Shown here piece after piece: positions 9,073 to 16,955 of a stretch of DNA of 64,000 nt. The translations under genes were made by a program, and so were the position numbers. The notes below the pieces were generated by a model, which had not been told where the DNA came from, ran no database searches, and saw nothing but the letters and a program-made list of their open reading frames with translations. The stretch's first letter is position 1; each line of letters begins with the position of its first letter. Location of the stretch: assembly GCF_900101045.1 (NCBI RefSeq), contig NZ_FNFN01000002.1, positions 620,001 to 684,000 on the forward strand, written 5' to 3'. This stretch comes from Nocardioides sp. YR527 (GTDB lineage: Bacteria > Actinomycetota > Actinomycetes > Propionibacteriales > Nocardioidaceae).

Positions 9073-10243
9073 GCGCGATGAAGCGGATCAGCGTGGCCGC
9101 GGCGTTGGCGGCCACCAGGGCCACGATCTCGACCGCCCGGGCCGGGGTGGGCGCGGCGAGGTGGAGGAGCGCGAGCGATCCCGAGGTCAGCGCGAGCCCG
9201 ACCCCGAAGGCGGCCAGCCCGGCCACGTGATGCTTGACCGCGCCCTGCCGCACGGTGATCCCGAAGGTCAGCCGGCGGTTGGCCGCGGTGTTGGCGACCG
9301 CGGTCACCAGGAGCGCGACCAGATTCGCCGCCTGCGCGCCGACGGTGGTGCGGAGCAGGACGTAGAGGAGCAGGTACACCAGCGTGCTCAACACCCCGAT
9401 CGCGCCGAACCGGATCACCTGAGCCGCCAGGCTCGGGCTCCGGACGGGCCCGGGAGGGCGTACGCCGCTGAGGTCGATCCGGCCGCTGACCAGCCCGAAC
9501 AGCAGTCTCCTGATGCCGGCCAGGTCCTCCTTGACGGTCTTGACGATGTCCACGCGCGAGTCCGGGTCGTCGACCCAGTCCACCGGCACCTCGTGCACGC
9601 GCAGCCCGGCCTCGGAGGCCAGGACGAGCAGCTCGGTGTCGAAGAACCAGCTGTCGTCCTCGACCAGCGGGAGCAGCTTCTCGGCCACGTCACGGCGGAT
9701 CGCCTTGAAGCCGCACTGCGCGTCGGTGAACTCCGCGGAGAGGACCCCGCGCAGCAGCAGGTTGTAGCCCTTGGACAGGAAGTCCCGCTTCGGGCCCCGC
9801 TCGATCCGGCTGCCGCGGGCCAGGCGCGACCCGATCGCGACATCGGAGTGGCCCGACAGCAGCGGGGCGAGCAGTGGTGGCAGGGCACGCAGATCGGTGG
9901 AGAGATCGACGTCCATGTAGCCGACCACCTCCGCCCGTGACGTGGACCAGGCCGCTTTGAGCGCTCTTCCCCGGCCCTTCTCGTCGAGATGGATCGCACG
10001 GACCCGGGTGATCTCGGTCGCGAGCCGCTCCGCGATCTCCCAGGTGCCGTCGATACTGGCGTTGTCGGCGATCGTGATCGTCGTGGAGTAGGGCAAGGTG
10101 CGCAGGTAGCCGTCGAGGTGGCGTACGGACTCCTCCAGGCCCTTCTCCTCGTTGTGGACCGGGATCACCAGGTCGATCGCCGTCAGCAGCCGCTTCTCGT
10201 CGACCACCCACATCCCGCTGGAGAGTGCCGTCCCCGCGGTCAT
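9044..10243 (-). CDS. GT2 glycosyltransferase fused to a GtrA-like membrane domain (YkcC-like)
   Basis: A 399-residue protein. Residues ~20-260 are a GT-A fold polyprenyl-phosphate glycosyltransferase: LVIPVHNEEKGLEESV at the start, the metal-binding MDVDLSTD loop and the FTDAQCGFKAIRRD acceptor motif. Residues ~275-399 hold about four hydrophobic helices of the GtrA flippase-like type. It probably makes and helps move a lipid-linked sugar used by the upstream membrane transferase. The ATG at 10243 overlaps the stop of that gene (ATGA), so the two are translationally coupled. Donor sugar unknown. Confidence 0.9.
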   Translation of the reverse strand: MTAGTALSSGMWVVDEKRLLTAIDLVIPVHNEEKGLEESVRHLDGYLRTLPYSTTITIADNASIDGTWEIAERLATEITRVRAIHLDEKGRGRALKAAWSTSRAEVVGYMDVDLSTDLRALPPLLAPLLSGHSDVAIGSRLARGSRIERGPKRDFLSKGYNLLLRGVLSAEFTDAQCGFKAIRRDVAEKLLPLVEDDSWFFDTELLVLASEAGLRVHEVPVDWVDDPDSRVDIVKTVKEDLAGIRRLLFGLVSGRIDLSGVRPPGPVRSPSLAAQVIRFGAIGVLSTLVYLLLYVLLRTTVGAQAANLVALLVTAVANTAANRRLTFGITVRQGAVKHHVAGLAAFGVGLALTSGSLALLHLAAPTPARAVEIVALVAANAAATLIRFIALRWVMSPRG

Positions 10244-12282
10244 TCCGCCTCCTCGGTCAGGTCGTAGACCGTGGAGCTGCCGATCGTGGTCTGGGTGAAG
10301 TTCTCCGTCACCCAGGCGCTGATCTCGGAGGCGCTGGAGGTCTCGTCGCTGCTGTCTCCTGCGCCTCTCATGCCGCCCATCCCGCCGCCGGCGATGAAGT
10401 AGTGGATCTCGCCGTTGGCGACGTACTCCTGGAACTGCTCGAGCGTGATGCTGTTCGAGGTGCCGTTGAAGCCGCCGATCGCCATCACGGCCTCGCCGGT
10501 CTCGAGCTGGAGGCCGGCCGCGGTCTGGGAGCCGATCGTCGCGGCCACCCAGGTGTAGTTGCCGGCGTTGGTGCTCACCGCCTCGGCGAGCTCCTCGTCG
10601 ACCTCGCCGCCGCCCATCATTCCGCCGCGGCCACCGCCGGGACCCCCACCGTTGCCGCCACCGTTGCCGCCGGGCATCTGCGGGGTCTGGCCAGTGGTGC
10701 CGCCTGTGGTTCCGCCGGGCATCTGGCCGGTCGGCGGGGTGCCGTTCTGGGCCTGACCGCCGGGACCACCGCCGGCACCACCGGGACGACCACCGCCCAT
10801 TCCGCCCATGCCGCCGCCCTCGTACGGCCCGGCCGTCACGATCGAGCCGGTGTGAGCGGTCCCGATCGTCTGGATCGCGTACGCAGCGGGCCCGACACCC
10901 AGAGTGACGGCTGCCGCCGCGAGGACCGCCCCTGCGGCTCGGCGGGTGAGCCTGTCCGCGAAGACGAAGGCGGCGGCAACGCCGAGGCCGATGATCAGGA
11001 CGGGCCAGCGCAGCGCCTCGTACGGCTGCTCGCCCGACTGCCCGAGCAGCACCCAGCCCCACACGGCGCTGCCGGCCATCGCGACCGCCAGGGTGATCCG
11101 GGCGAAGAGGCCGTCGCGGTCACGCCACATGATCACGGCACCGACGACCGCGGTGATCGCGATCCACGGGGCCAACGCGACCACGTAGTAGTCGTGGTAG
11201 ATGCCCTCCATGAAGGAGAAGACCAGGCCGGTGACGAGCATCGTGGCCCCGCTGAGCATCAGGGCGGCACGGGTCAGGTCCGTACGCGGCGCCCCGCGCA
11301 GCGCGATCAGGCCGGTGACGAGGAAGAGCAGCGCAGTGGGGAGCAGCCAGGAGACCATCCCGCCGGAGACACCCTGGAAGAGGCGCAGGATCCCGGCGGC
11401 GCTGGAGAACCCAGCGTTGCCGAGGCCACCGTAGTCGCCGCCGTTGAGCCGGCCGACGCCGTTGTAGCCGAGGGTCAGCTCGAGGAGCGAGTTGCCGGTC
11501 GAGCCGTCGATGTAGGGGCGCCAGGACTCCGGGATGAACTCGACGATCGCGATGTACCAACCGGCACTCACGACCATCGCGACGAAGCAGGCGATGCCGT
11601 GGGTCATCCTCCTGCCGAACGAGCCCTTGCCCGCGATCAGGTAGACGACCGCGATCGCCGGGATGATCAGGAACGCCTGCAGCATCTTGGTCAGGAACCC
11701 GAAACCGAGCAACGCACCGGCCAGCACCATCCACCGCGCCTTGCCGGTCTCGATCGCCTTGAGCGTCGAGAACCCGGCACCCACCAGCAGCAGGAGCAGC
11801 AGTGCGTCCGGGTTGTTGAACCGGAACATCAGCGCCGCCGCCGGGGTCAGCGCCGTGAACGCTCCCGCCGCAATCGCCGCCTGCCACGGCGCGACCTTCT
11901 TCACCATCGCGTGGACGAGGCCGACCGTGGCCACGCCCATCAGTGCCTGCGGGACCAGGATGCTCCACGAGGACAGACCGAAGAGGCGTACGGACAGGCC
12001 CATCACCCACAGCGACGCCGGCGGCTTGTCGACCGTGATCGAGCTGCTCGCATCGAGCGCCCCGAAGAACCACGCCTTCCAGCTCTCACCGCCGGCCTGT
12101 GCGGCGGCAGAGTAATACTGATTGGCATATCCGGACTCGGACAGCGTCCACAGGTACGCCACGGCTGTGAGAGTCAGCAGAATAATCAGGGACGCGCGTT
12201 CCGGGCGCCATCGTGGTTTCGCCGCCGGCGGTGTCGGCTCTGGCGCCGATCTCGCCGTGGGAGGGTCGAAGAGTTGGGTCAT
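10240..12282 (-). CDS. PMT/ArnT-type membrane glycosyltransferase with glycine-rich linker (YkcB-like)
   Basis: A 680-residue polytopic membrane protein. The N-terminal half matches GT39/ArnT-type transferases (ESGYANQYYSAAAQ with the loop acidic residue, DKPPASLWV, RFNNPDALLLLLL). About a dozen hydrophobic helices follow. Around residues 495-575 is a very Gly-rich, Pro/Met/Gln-containing low-complexity linker, then a soluble C-terminal domain as in YkcA/B-like proteins. It probably transfers a sugar from the lipid carrier made by the GT2-GtrA partner to an extracytoplasmic acceptor. ATG at 12282 is preferred over an upstream GTG at 12291. It starts the two-gene operon. Confidence 0.88.
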   Translation of the reverse strand: MTQLFDPPTARSAPEPTPPAAKPRWRPERASLIILLTLTAVAYLWTLSESGYANQYYSAAAQAGGESWKAWFFGALDASSSITVDKPPASLWVMGLSVRLFGLSSWSILVPQALMGVATVGLVHAMVKKVAPWQAAIAAGAFTALTPAAALMFRFNNPDALLLLLLVGAGFSTLKAIETGKARWMVLAGALLGFGFLTKMLQAFLIIPAIAVVYLIAGKGSFGRRMTHGIACFVAMVVSAGWYIAIVEFIPESWRPYIDGSTGNSLLELTLGYNGVGRLNGGDYGGLGNAGFSSAAGILRLFQGVSGGMVSWLLPTALLFLVTGLIALRGAPRTDLTRAALMLSGATMLVTGLVFSFMEGIYHDYYVVALAPWIAITAVVGAVIMWRDRDGLFARITLAVAMAGSAVWGWVLLGQSGEQPYEALRWPVLIIGLGVAAAFVFADRLTRRAAGAVLAAAAVTLGVGPAAYAIQTIGTAHTGSIVTAGPYEGGGMGGMGGGRPGGAGGGPGGQAQNGTPPTGQMPGGTTGGTTGQTPQMPGGNGGGNGGGPGGGRGGMMGGGEVDEELAEAVSTNAGNYTWVAATIGSQTAAGLQLETGEAVMAIGGFNGTSNSITLEQFQEYVANGEIHYFIAGGGMGGMRGAGDSSDETSSASEISAWVTENFTQTTIGSSTVYDLTEEAE

Positions 12283-12419
12283 GCTGACCACGGTCGAGCG
12301 CGGGTCTGTGGGAGCCTTTCGTTGAGGCTGTGAGCGTCCTATGTGGTTCGCTTCACATCTCGCTGCCTCTCGCTGCCCCTCGCTGGTCGAGCCCTCGCTG
12401 GTCGAGCCGCCCGCCCCGC

Positions 12420-12457
12420 TGGTCGAGCCGCGAGCGCCAGCGAGCGTGTCGAGACCA
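12420..12457. repeat. TGGTCGAG...TCGAGACCA hairpin repeat
   Basis: TGGTCGAGCCGCGAGCG is followed by CCAGCGAGCGTGTCGAGACCA-type sequence that folds back on it. Similar intergenic hairpins rich in CTCGCTGGTCGAG are frequent in Nocardioides-like genomes. Two extra partial copies of the left half precede it (from about 12379). Confidence 0.6.
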
Positions 12458-12573
12458 ACACGGTCGGGTTCCGGGTCTGGTCGTGGTGTTTCGACCTTGT
12501 TGAGTTCGTTCTGGCGGTCGTCGGGGACTGTTTCTTCGGGGGACCGTGGGCCGCCGACCCTTTCTGGAGGGTG

Positions 12574-12662
12574 TTCTCGATCTGGTCCGGCGTCAAGGAC
12601 GCCCTGCGGGCGCCGGCTTCGCCGGCCGCTTCGCGGTCCTGGACTCCGGACCAGATCGAGAA
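12574..12662. repeat. 89-bp long hairpin, 27-bp arms with two mismatches
   Basis: The arm at 12574-12600 (starts TTCTCGATCTGGTCCGG) pairs with 12636-12662 (ends CCGGACCAGATCGAGAA) with two mismatches. The 35-bp loop is itself GC-palindromic (GCCGGCTTCGCCGGC). Size and compact symmetry look more like a REP/MITE-type element than a simple terminator. Confidence 0.65.
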
Positions 12663-12897
12663 AAGACTTGGCTGGCTATCGGGGCGGCGGCCCGGGTGTG
12701 GCGCAGCGGAATCCTGCTGGAACAGTGGGGCTTGTAGGGGTGGGGGGTGGCCCTTCGGGCCACTTACCATCCACAGAAGCGAGGCCGTTCGCTCACCGCG
12801 AAAATAGCCTCTGACCTGCACCTATAGGTGGCTAGGTATCCCCTCGCGGGCGTAGAATCAGACCCATCACGACACGCCTCTGAGGGGAGGGATCACG

Positions 12898-14172
12898 ATG
12901 AGTCTGGACCGCGACGTCGACCACTGGGGCAGCCACCCCGGCGATGCGATCGACACTGCTCTCGCCGCCATCGAGTCCTCCCTCCACGACCTGCTCGCCA
13001 GCGACCCCGCCTATTGGCGGACCTCGACCAAGAAGGACCTGCTGGCCCGCCTGGAGACGATCCAGACCCAGCAGGCCGCGTTGAAGCTCCGGGTGCTCGC
13101 GTCATCTGGTGATATCGCCGAAGAGACCGGCGACAAGGACGCCTCCGCCTGGATGCGCGCCGAGCTCTTGGTCGACAAGGCCGTGGCCCGGTCGCAGATC
13201 AAACTCGCCACCAAGATCGCCACGTACGAGCTCGTCGCCGACAGTCTCGCGGCCGGTGTCGTCTCCCCGGACAAGGCCCGCGTGATCACGACGGCCCTGG
13301 ACAAGATCGAGGCCGACCCGGTCGCCAGCGCCGAAGACTTGGTCTTGGCCGAGAAGCTGCTGGTCGACTACGCCACCCGGCTGACCGCCAGCGAGCTGGC
13401 GATCGTGGGCCGGAAGATCCTGGCCGAGATCGACCCGGCCCGGTTCGAAGACGCTGAAGCCCAAGCCCTCCTCGCCGAGGAAGAACGCGCCCAGCAGAAG
13501 ACCGCGCTGCGGGTGTGGGACAACCACGACGGGACCGTCGGGTTCGACGGGGTGCTGCCGGTCTCGGTCGGGATGCGGCTCAAGCGGCTGGTCGAGGCCT
13601 ACGCCCAACCCCGCAAACAACAGCTCGTCGAGAAGGGCGCGCCGCTGCCGCCCTGGGAGCGGTTGATGGGCCAAGGGTTCGCCCGCCTGTTGGAGACCCT
13701 CGACCCCGCAGCGCTGCCCCGCCACGGCGGCGACGCCACCACCCTCAACGTGGTGATCTCCCTGGAGGAGCTCCGCAAGGACCTCGGCACCGCGACCCTG
13801 GGCTACGACGAGACCAACGGGACCACCATCACCGCCGCGGAGGCCCGGCGGATGGCGTGTAACGCGACCATCATTCCCTGGGTGCTCGGCAGCGAGGGTG
13901 AGGTCCTTGACGCCGGCCGGGCCAGCAGGTTCTTCCAGCCGATCCAGCGCAAGGCACTCCGGCTGCAGGCCAAGTGCTGCCAAGCCGAAGGGTGTGACAT
14001 GCCACCCGAATGGTGCGACGCCCACCACCTCGACCCCTGGGCCGCCGGCGGCACGACCAACCTCAAAGACGCGGCTCTGCTCTGCCTCCATCATCACCGC
14101 CTGGCCCACACCCCGGCCTACACCCATGAACGCCTACCGGACGGCACCATCCGATTCACCCGCCGCCCCTAA
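12898..14172 (+). CDS. DUF222 / HNH endonuclease domain protein (13E12 repeat family)
   Basis: A 424-residue protein. Residues ~15-320 are the helical DUF222 region (VVSPDKARVITTALDKI, LAEEERAQQKTALRVWDNHDGTVGF). The C-terminus is a His-Me finger: CCQAEGCDMPPEWCDAHHLDPWAAGGTTN, then CLHHHRLAHT, with zinc-ligand-like cysteines and the catalytic HH. This is the REP13E12 family of mycobacteria and Nocardioides, multicopy in many genomes and of unproven function, probably a nuclease linked to mobile or phage DNA. ATG at 12898 has a strong Shine-Dalgarno. Flanking repeat-rich gaps on both sides suit a mobile or frequently duplicated unit. Confidence 0.88.
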   Translation: MSLDRDVDHWGSHPGDAIDTALAAIESSLHDLLASDPAYWRTSTKKDLLARLETIQTQQAALKLRVLASSGDIAEETGDKDASAWMRAELLVDKAVARSQIKLATKIATYELVADSLAAGVVSPDKARVITTALDKIEADPVASAEDLVLAEKLLVDYATRLTASELAIVGRKILAEIDPARFEDAEAQALLAEEERAQQKTALRVWDNHDGTVGFDGVLPVSVGMRLKRLVEAYAQPRKQQLVEKGAPLPPWERLMGQGFARLLETLDPAALPRHGGDATTLNVVISLEELRKDLGTATLGYDETNGTTITAAEARRMACNATIIPWVLGSEGEVLDAGRASRFFQPIQRKALRLQAKCCQAEGCDMPPEWCDAHHLDPWAAGGTTNLKDAALLCLHHHRLAHTPAYTHERLPDGTIRFTRRP

Positions 14173-14669
14173 CCAGCCGGGTCAGAAATCGCTCCGCCGG
14201 GTGTCGGCCGAGCTGGCACCCCAACCGTCGACCGGCCTCCGCGTCCCCGGGGAACGCTTCGGGTCAGTGGCGAGTTCGTGACCCGGCCAGCATTGAACCG
14301 ACCCCAGCAATGCGCCAGTGACCTTGTGAACCATTCACAAGGTCACGCCCACTGCCGTAGGCACACAAGGCGCCGGGCTGCTCGCGCACGACCAGCCCAC
14401 GACCCAAGCCCATGCCCACCCGAATCCGCTGCGCCACACTCTCGCCGAAACGAAGAAACGGCCACGTCCGCGCGGCCCGAAGAACAAGATCCGACGCGCC
14501 GTACGTGTCCGAGATCACGTTCCCAGACATACCCAAGACAAGAACACATTCTAGGATTGAGCGTGAAACCCACGCATGGCCGCGTAACCACCTGGTGGAA
14601 CGGATTCGGAGGGTTACACGACCCCCTTTAGGCTTGCCTTAGTACATCCACGGAAGGTTGAACTCCCTT
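14173..14669. other. 497-bp intergenic region with a perfect inverted repeat, no convincing gene
   Basis: No ORF here resembles a known protein. It contains a 13-bp-arm inverted repeat (14318-14346), a short CCACCTGGTGG palindrome near 14589, and the fprA promoter region with a weak iron-box-like TTAGGCTTGCCTTA (about 14629-14642). Base composition is visibly less GC-rich around 14480-14580 than in the neighbours. Confidence 0.6.
14318..14346. repeat. perfect 13-bp inverted repeat, 3-bp spacer
   Basis: Arms GTGACCTTGTGAA (14318-14330) and TTCACAAGGTCAC (14334-14346) flank CCA. It lies 146 bp past the DUF222-HNH stop and over 300 bp before fprA. It could be a terminator for the upstream gene, a protein-binding site, or a mobile-element end. 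Confidence 0.6.
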
Positions 14670-16013
14670 ATGCGTGACATCCGCGTTGCGATCGTCGGTG
14701 CCGGCCCGGCCGGCATCTACGCTGCCGACATCCTCACGAAGGAGCACCCTGGTGCGCGCGTCGACGTCATCGAGCGCCTGCCTGCTCCCTACGGCCTGGT
14801 TCGCTACGGCGTGGCTCCTGACCACCCGCGAATCAAGGAGATCATCAAGGCTCTGAAGCGCGTCCTGAACCAGGACAGCATCCGCTTCATCGGCAACGTC
14901 GACTTCGGCACCGACCTCAAGCTCGACGACCTGCACCGGTTCTACGACGCCGTCATCTTCGCCACCGGCGCGATGGCCGACCGTGAGCTCGACATTCCGG
15001 GGATCGACCTGCCCCAGTCCTACGGCGCGGCCGACTTCGTCAGCTGGTACGCCGGACACCCCGACGTCTCGCGGGAGTGGCCCCTCGACGCCGAGGAGGT
15101 CGCCGTCCTCGGCGCCGGAAACGTCGCGCTCGACGTCGCCCGCATGCTGGCCAAGCCCGCCGACGAGCAGCTGGTCACCGAGGTGTCCGACAACGTCTAC
15201 CAGGGCCTGAAGAAGAACCCGGCCAAGACGATCCACGTCTACGCCCGCCGCGGCCCGGCGCACATCAAGTTCAGCCCGATGGAGCTGCGCGAGCTCTCGC
15301 ACTCCCCCTCGGTCGACGTCGTCGTCGAGGAGGAGGGCTTCGAGATCGACGAGGCCGGCGAGAAGGCGATCCAGAGCCACAAGGCGACCAAGCTCGTGGC
15401 CGACATCCTCCTGAAGTACATGGAGGCGCCCGCCGGCGACAAGCCCCACAAGATCGTCATCCACATGATGCAGAACCCCGTCGAGATCCTCGGCGAGGAC
15501 GGCCAGGTGGTCGCACTGCGCAGCGAGAAGACCGAATACAACGGCGACGGCACCGTCACCGGCACCGGCGAGTTCACCGACACCCCGGTCCAGGCCGTCT
15601 ACCGCGCCGTCGGCTACCTCTCCGAGGCCCTCCCCGATGTGCCCTTCGACGGCGAGAACGGCGTCATCCCCAACGCCGGCGGCCGGGTGCTCGACCTCAA
15701 CGGCGAGCACATCAACGGCACGTACGTCACCGGGTGGGTCAAGCGCGGACCGGTCGGCCTCATCGGTCACACCAAGTCCGACGCCAAGGAGACCATCGAC
15801 AACCTCCTCCACGACCTCGACAAGCTCAAGCCCGCCGAGCACGGCTCGCCCGCGGCGGTCCTCGAGCACCTGTCCGGCAAGGGCGTCGAGTTCACCACCA
15901 TCGAGGGCTGGGAGAGGCTCGACAACCACGAGCGCTCGCTCGGCGAGGCCCAGGGCCGCGAGCGGATCAAGGTCGTCCCCCGCGACGAGATGATCCAGAT
16001 CTCCAACGCCTGA
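14670..16013 (+). CDS. fprA: NADPH-ferredoxin reductase, FprA type
   Basis: A 447-residue FAD/NADP oxidoreductase of the adrenodoxin-reductase-like FprA family. The N-terminus VAIVGAGPAGIYAADIL binds FAD; LPAPYGLVRYGVAPDHP is the family signature; VAVLGAGNVALDVARML binds NADP(H); GWVKRGPVGLIGHTKSDA closes the FAD site. It passes electrons from NADPH to ferredoxin, for example for cytochromes P450 or iron metabolism. ATG at 14670 is preferred (GGAAGG lies upstream) over a TTG at 14658. A possible DtxR/IdeR-like half-palindrome, TTAGGCTTGCCTTA, sits just upstream. A strong terminator hairpin follows the gene. Confidence 0.93.
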   Translation: MRDIRVAIVGAGPAGIYAADILTKEHPGARVDVIERLPAPYGLVRYGVAPDHPRIKEIIKALKRVLNQDSIRFIGNVDFGTDLKLDDLHRFYDAVIFATGAMADRELDIPGIDLPQSYGAADFVSWYAGHPDVSREWPLDAEEVAVLGAGNVALDVARMLAKPADEQLVTEVSDNVYQGLKKNPAKTIHVYARRGPAHIKFSPMELRELSHSPSVDVVVEEEGFEIDEAGEKAIQSHKATKLVADILLKYMEAPAGDKPHKIVIHMMQNPVEILGEDGQVVALRSEKTEYNGDGTVTGTGEFTDTPVQAVYRAVGYLSEALPDVPFDGENGVIPNAGGRVLDLNGEHINGTYVTGWVKRGPVGLIGHTKSDAKETIDNLLHDLDKLKPAEHGSPAAVLEHLSGKGVEFTTIEGWERLDNHERSLGEAQGRERIKVVPRDEMIQISNA

Positions 16014-16023
16014 CGCACCACGT

Positions 16024-16063
16024 ACGCAGGGCCGGTCATCCACACGGATGACCGGCCCTGCGT
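16024..16063 (+). terminator. 18-bp-arm hairpin after fprA
   Basis: Arms 16024-16041 and 16046-16063 are perfectly complementary (core GGGCCGGTCATCC) with an ACAC loop, 11 bp after the fprA stop. A short CTATTACT tract follows. This is a strong factor-independent-type stem. Confidence 0.85.
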
Positions 16064-16077
16064 CTATTACTGCCCGG

Positions 16078-16112
16078 GCGCGAGGCGTCAACCAATGGTT
16101 GACGCCTCGCGC
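16078..16112. promoter_or_regulatory. 35-bp palindrome containing operator 1 (GTCAAC-N5-GTTGAC)
   Basis: Seventeen-bp perfect arms around a single central A at 16095. Its core, GTCAACCAATGGTTGAC (16087-16103), matches operator 2 downstream in spacing and half-sites. The right half supplies the -35 hexamer TTGACG (16099-16104) of the promoter for the HTH-Clp-N gene. Confidence 0.75.
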
Positions 16113-16133
16113 TCGTCAACCTAGAGTTGACGC
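16099..16133 (+). promoter_or_regulatory. SigA-type promoter, probably leaderless, with operator 2 over the -10
   Basis: TTGACG (16099-16104), exactly 17 bp, then TAGAGT (16122-16127), then 6 bp to the ATG at 16134, the geometry of a leaderless transcript. Operator 2, GTCAACCTAGAGTTGAC (16115-16131), contains the whole -10. There is no Shine-Dalgarno. A repressor bound at both palindromes would cover both promoter elements. Confidence 0.75.
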
Positions 16134-16880
16134 ATGACGACTCCCCGCGATGCAGACCCTGCCCTCAAGGCCGTGCGCCTCGACACCCTGATCGACTCGA
16201 TCAAGAAGGCTCGGCACGAGCCCCTGGACCAGCTGGCCGACGCGATGGTGGTCGGCGAGCACCTGGGCGAGGTGGCCGACCATCTGATCGGGCACTTCGT
16301 GGACCAGGCCCGCCGCTCCGGGGCGTCCTGGACCGAGATCGGCACCCGGATGGGGGTGACGAAGCAGGCCGCCCAGAAGAAGTACGTCCCCAAGGCCGGT
16401 GACCAGTCGCTCGACCCGCAAGCCGGGTTCGCGAAGTTCACCCCGCGTGCGCGGACGGTGGTCGTCGCCGCCCAGGGGGAGGCACGGAAGGCCGCGAACG
16501 CGGAGACCGGCGTACCTCACCTGGTGCTCGGCCTCCTCGCCGAGCCGGAGGGCGTCGCGGGCCACGCGATCAGGGCCCAGGACGTGACCCTCGACGCCGT
16601 GCGCGCGGCGGCGACGGCCGCCACCCCGGCCCCTTACGGCGAGGTCGGCGAGATGATCCCGTTCACGGCCGACGCCAAGAAGGTGCTGGAGCTGACCTTC
16701 CGCGAGGCCCTGCGGCTCGAGCACTCCTACGTCGGCACGGAGCACATCCTGCTCGCCCTCCTCGAGCACGAGGACGGCGCCGGGATCCTCCATGAGGCCG
16801 GGATCGAGAAGGCGAGCACCGAGCAGAGCATCACCTCCATCCTCGACTCGCTCAAGGTCGACTTCGACCCGGGTACCTGA
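16134..16880 (+). CDS. helix-turn-helix protein with Clp N-terminal domain
   Basis: A 248-residue protein. Residues 64-84 (ASWTEIGTRMGVTKQAAQKKY) form a helix-turn-helix. Residues ~102-245 are a Clp repeat (N) domain (FTPRARTVVVAAQGEA, HLVLGLLAEPEGVA, FREALRLEHSYVGTEHILLALLEHEDGAG), the substrate/adaptor-binding module of ClpC/ClpA, with no AAA+ ATPase attached. So it could be a DNA-binding protein that reads misfolded or arginine-phosphorylated protein signals, or a ClpC adaptor; both are inferences. The promoter sits inside two matching palindromes that end 2 bp before the start codon, which suggests autorepression. Confidence 0.85.
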   Translation: MTTPRDADPALKAVRLDTLIDSIKKARHEPLDQLADAMVVGEHLGEVADHLIGHFVDQARRSGASWTEIGTRMGVTKQAAQKKYVPKAGDQSLDPQAGFAKFTPRARTVVVAAQGEARKAANAETGVPHLVLGLLAEPEGVAGHAIRAQDVTLDAVRAAATAATPAPYGEVGEMIPFTADAKKVLELTFREALRLEHSYVGTEHILLALLEHEDGAGILHEAGIEKASTEQSITSILDSLKVDFDPGT

Positions 16881-16955
16881 TCTGAGGGACCCCCGGCCCG
16901 AGCGAGCCGTGCGTGCCGGGGGTTTCGATACCTTCCGAGGACCTGGAGGTACCCC

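Larger units (their letters stand above)
12283..12897. other. 615-bp repeat-rich intergenic region, no convincing gene
   Basis: Between the leftward membrane transferase and the rightward DUF222 gene there is no ORF with family resemblance or credible codon use; several frames are open by chance because of GC content. The region carries direct copies of CTCGCTGGTCGAGCC (12379-12427), a GGTCGAG.../...TCGAGACC hairpin (12420-12457) and a long imperfect hairpin (12574-12662). The promoter of the DUF222 gene should lie in the last 100 bp; its ribosome-binding site GAGGGGAGGGATCACG is clear. Confidence 0.6.

Noticed and set aside
10244..11062. N-terminal extension of the GT2-GtrA frame
   Set aside because: It is a shadow frame of the membrane transferase; the ATGA overlap at 10240-10243 gives the real start.
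12339..12821. 160-codon open frame on the minus strand in the repeat-rich gap
   Set aside because: It runs through both hairpin repeats, has no ribosome site or recognisable motif, and its length is explained by high GC content.
14278..14631. Short plus-strand open frames between the DUF222 gene and fprA
   Set aside because: No ribosome site, no motif, and one spans the inverted repeat.
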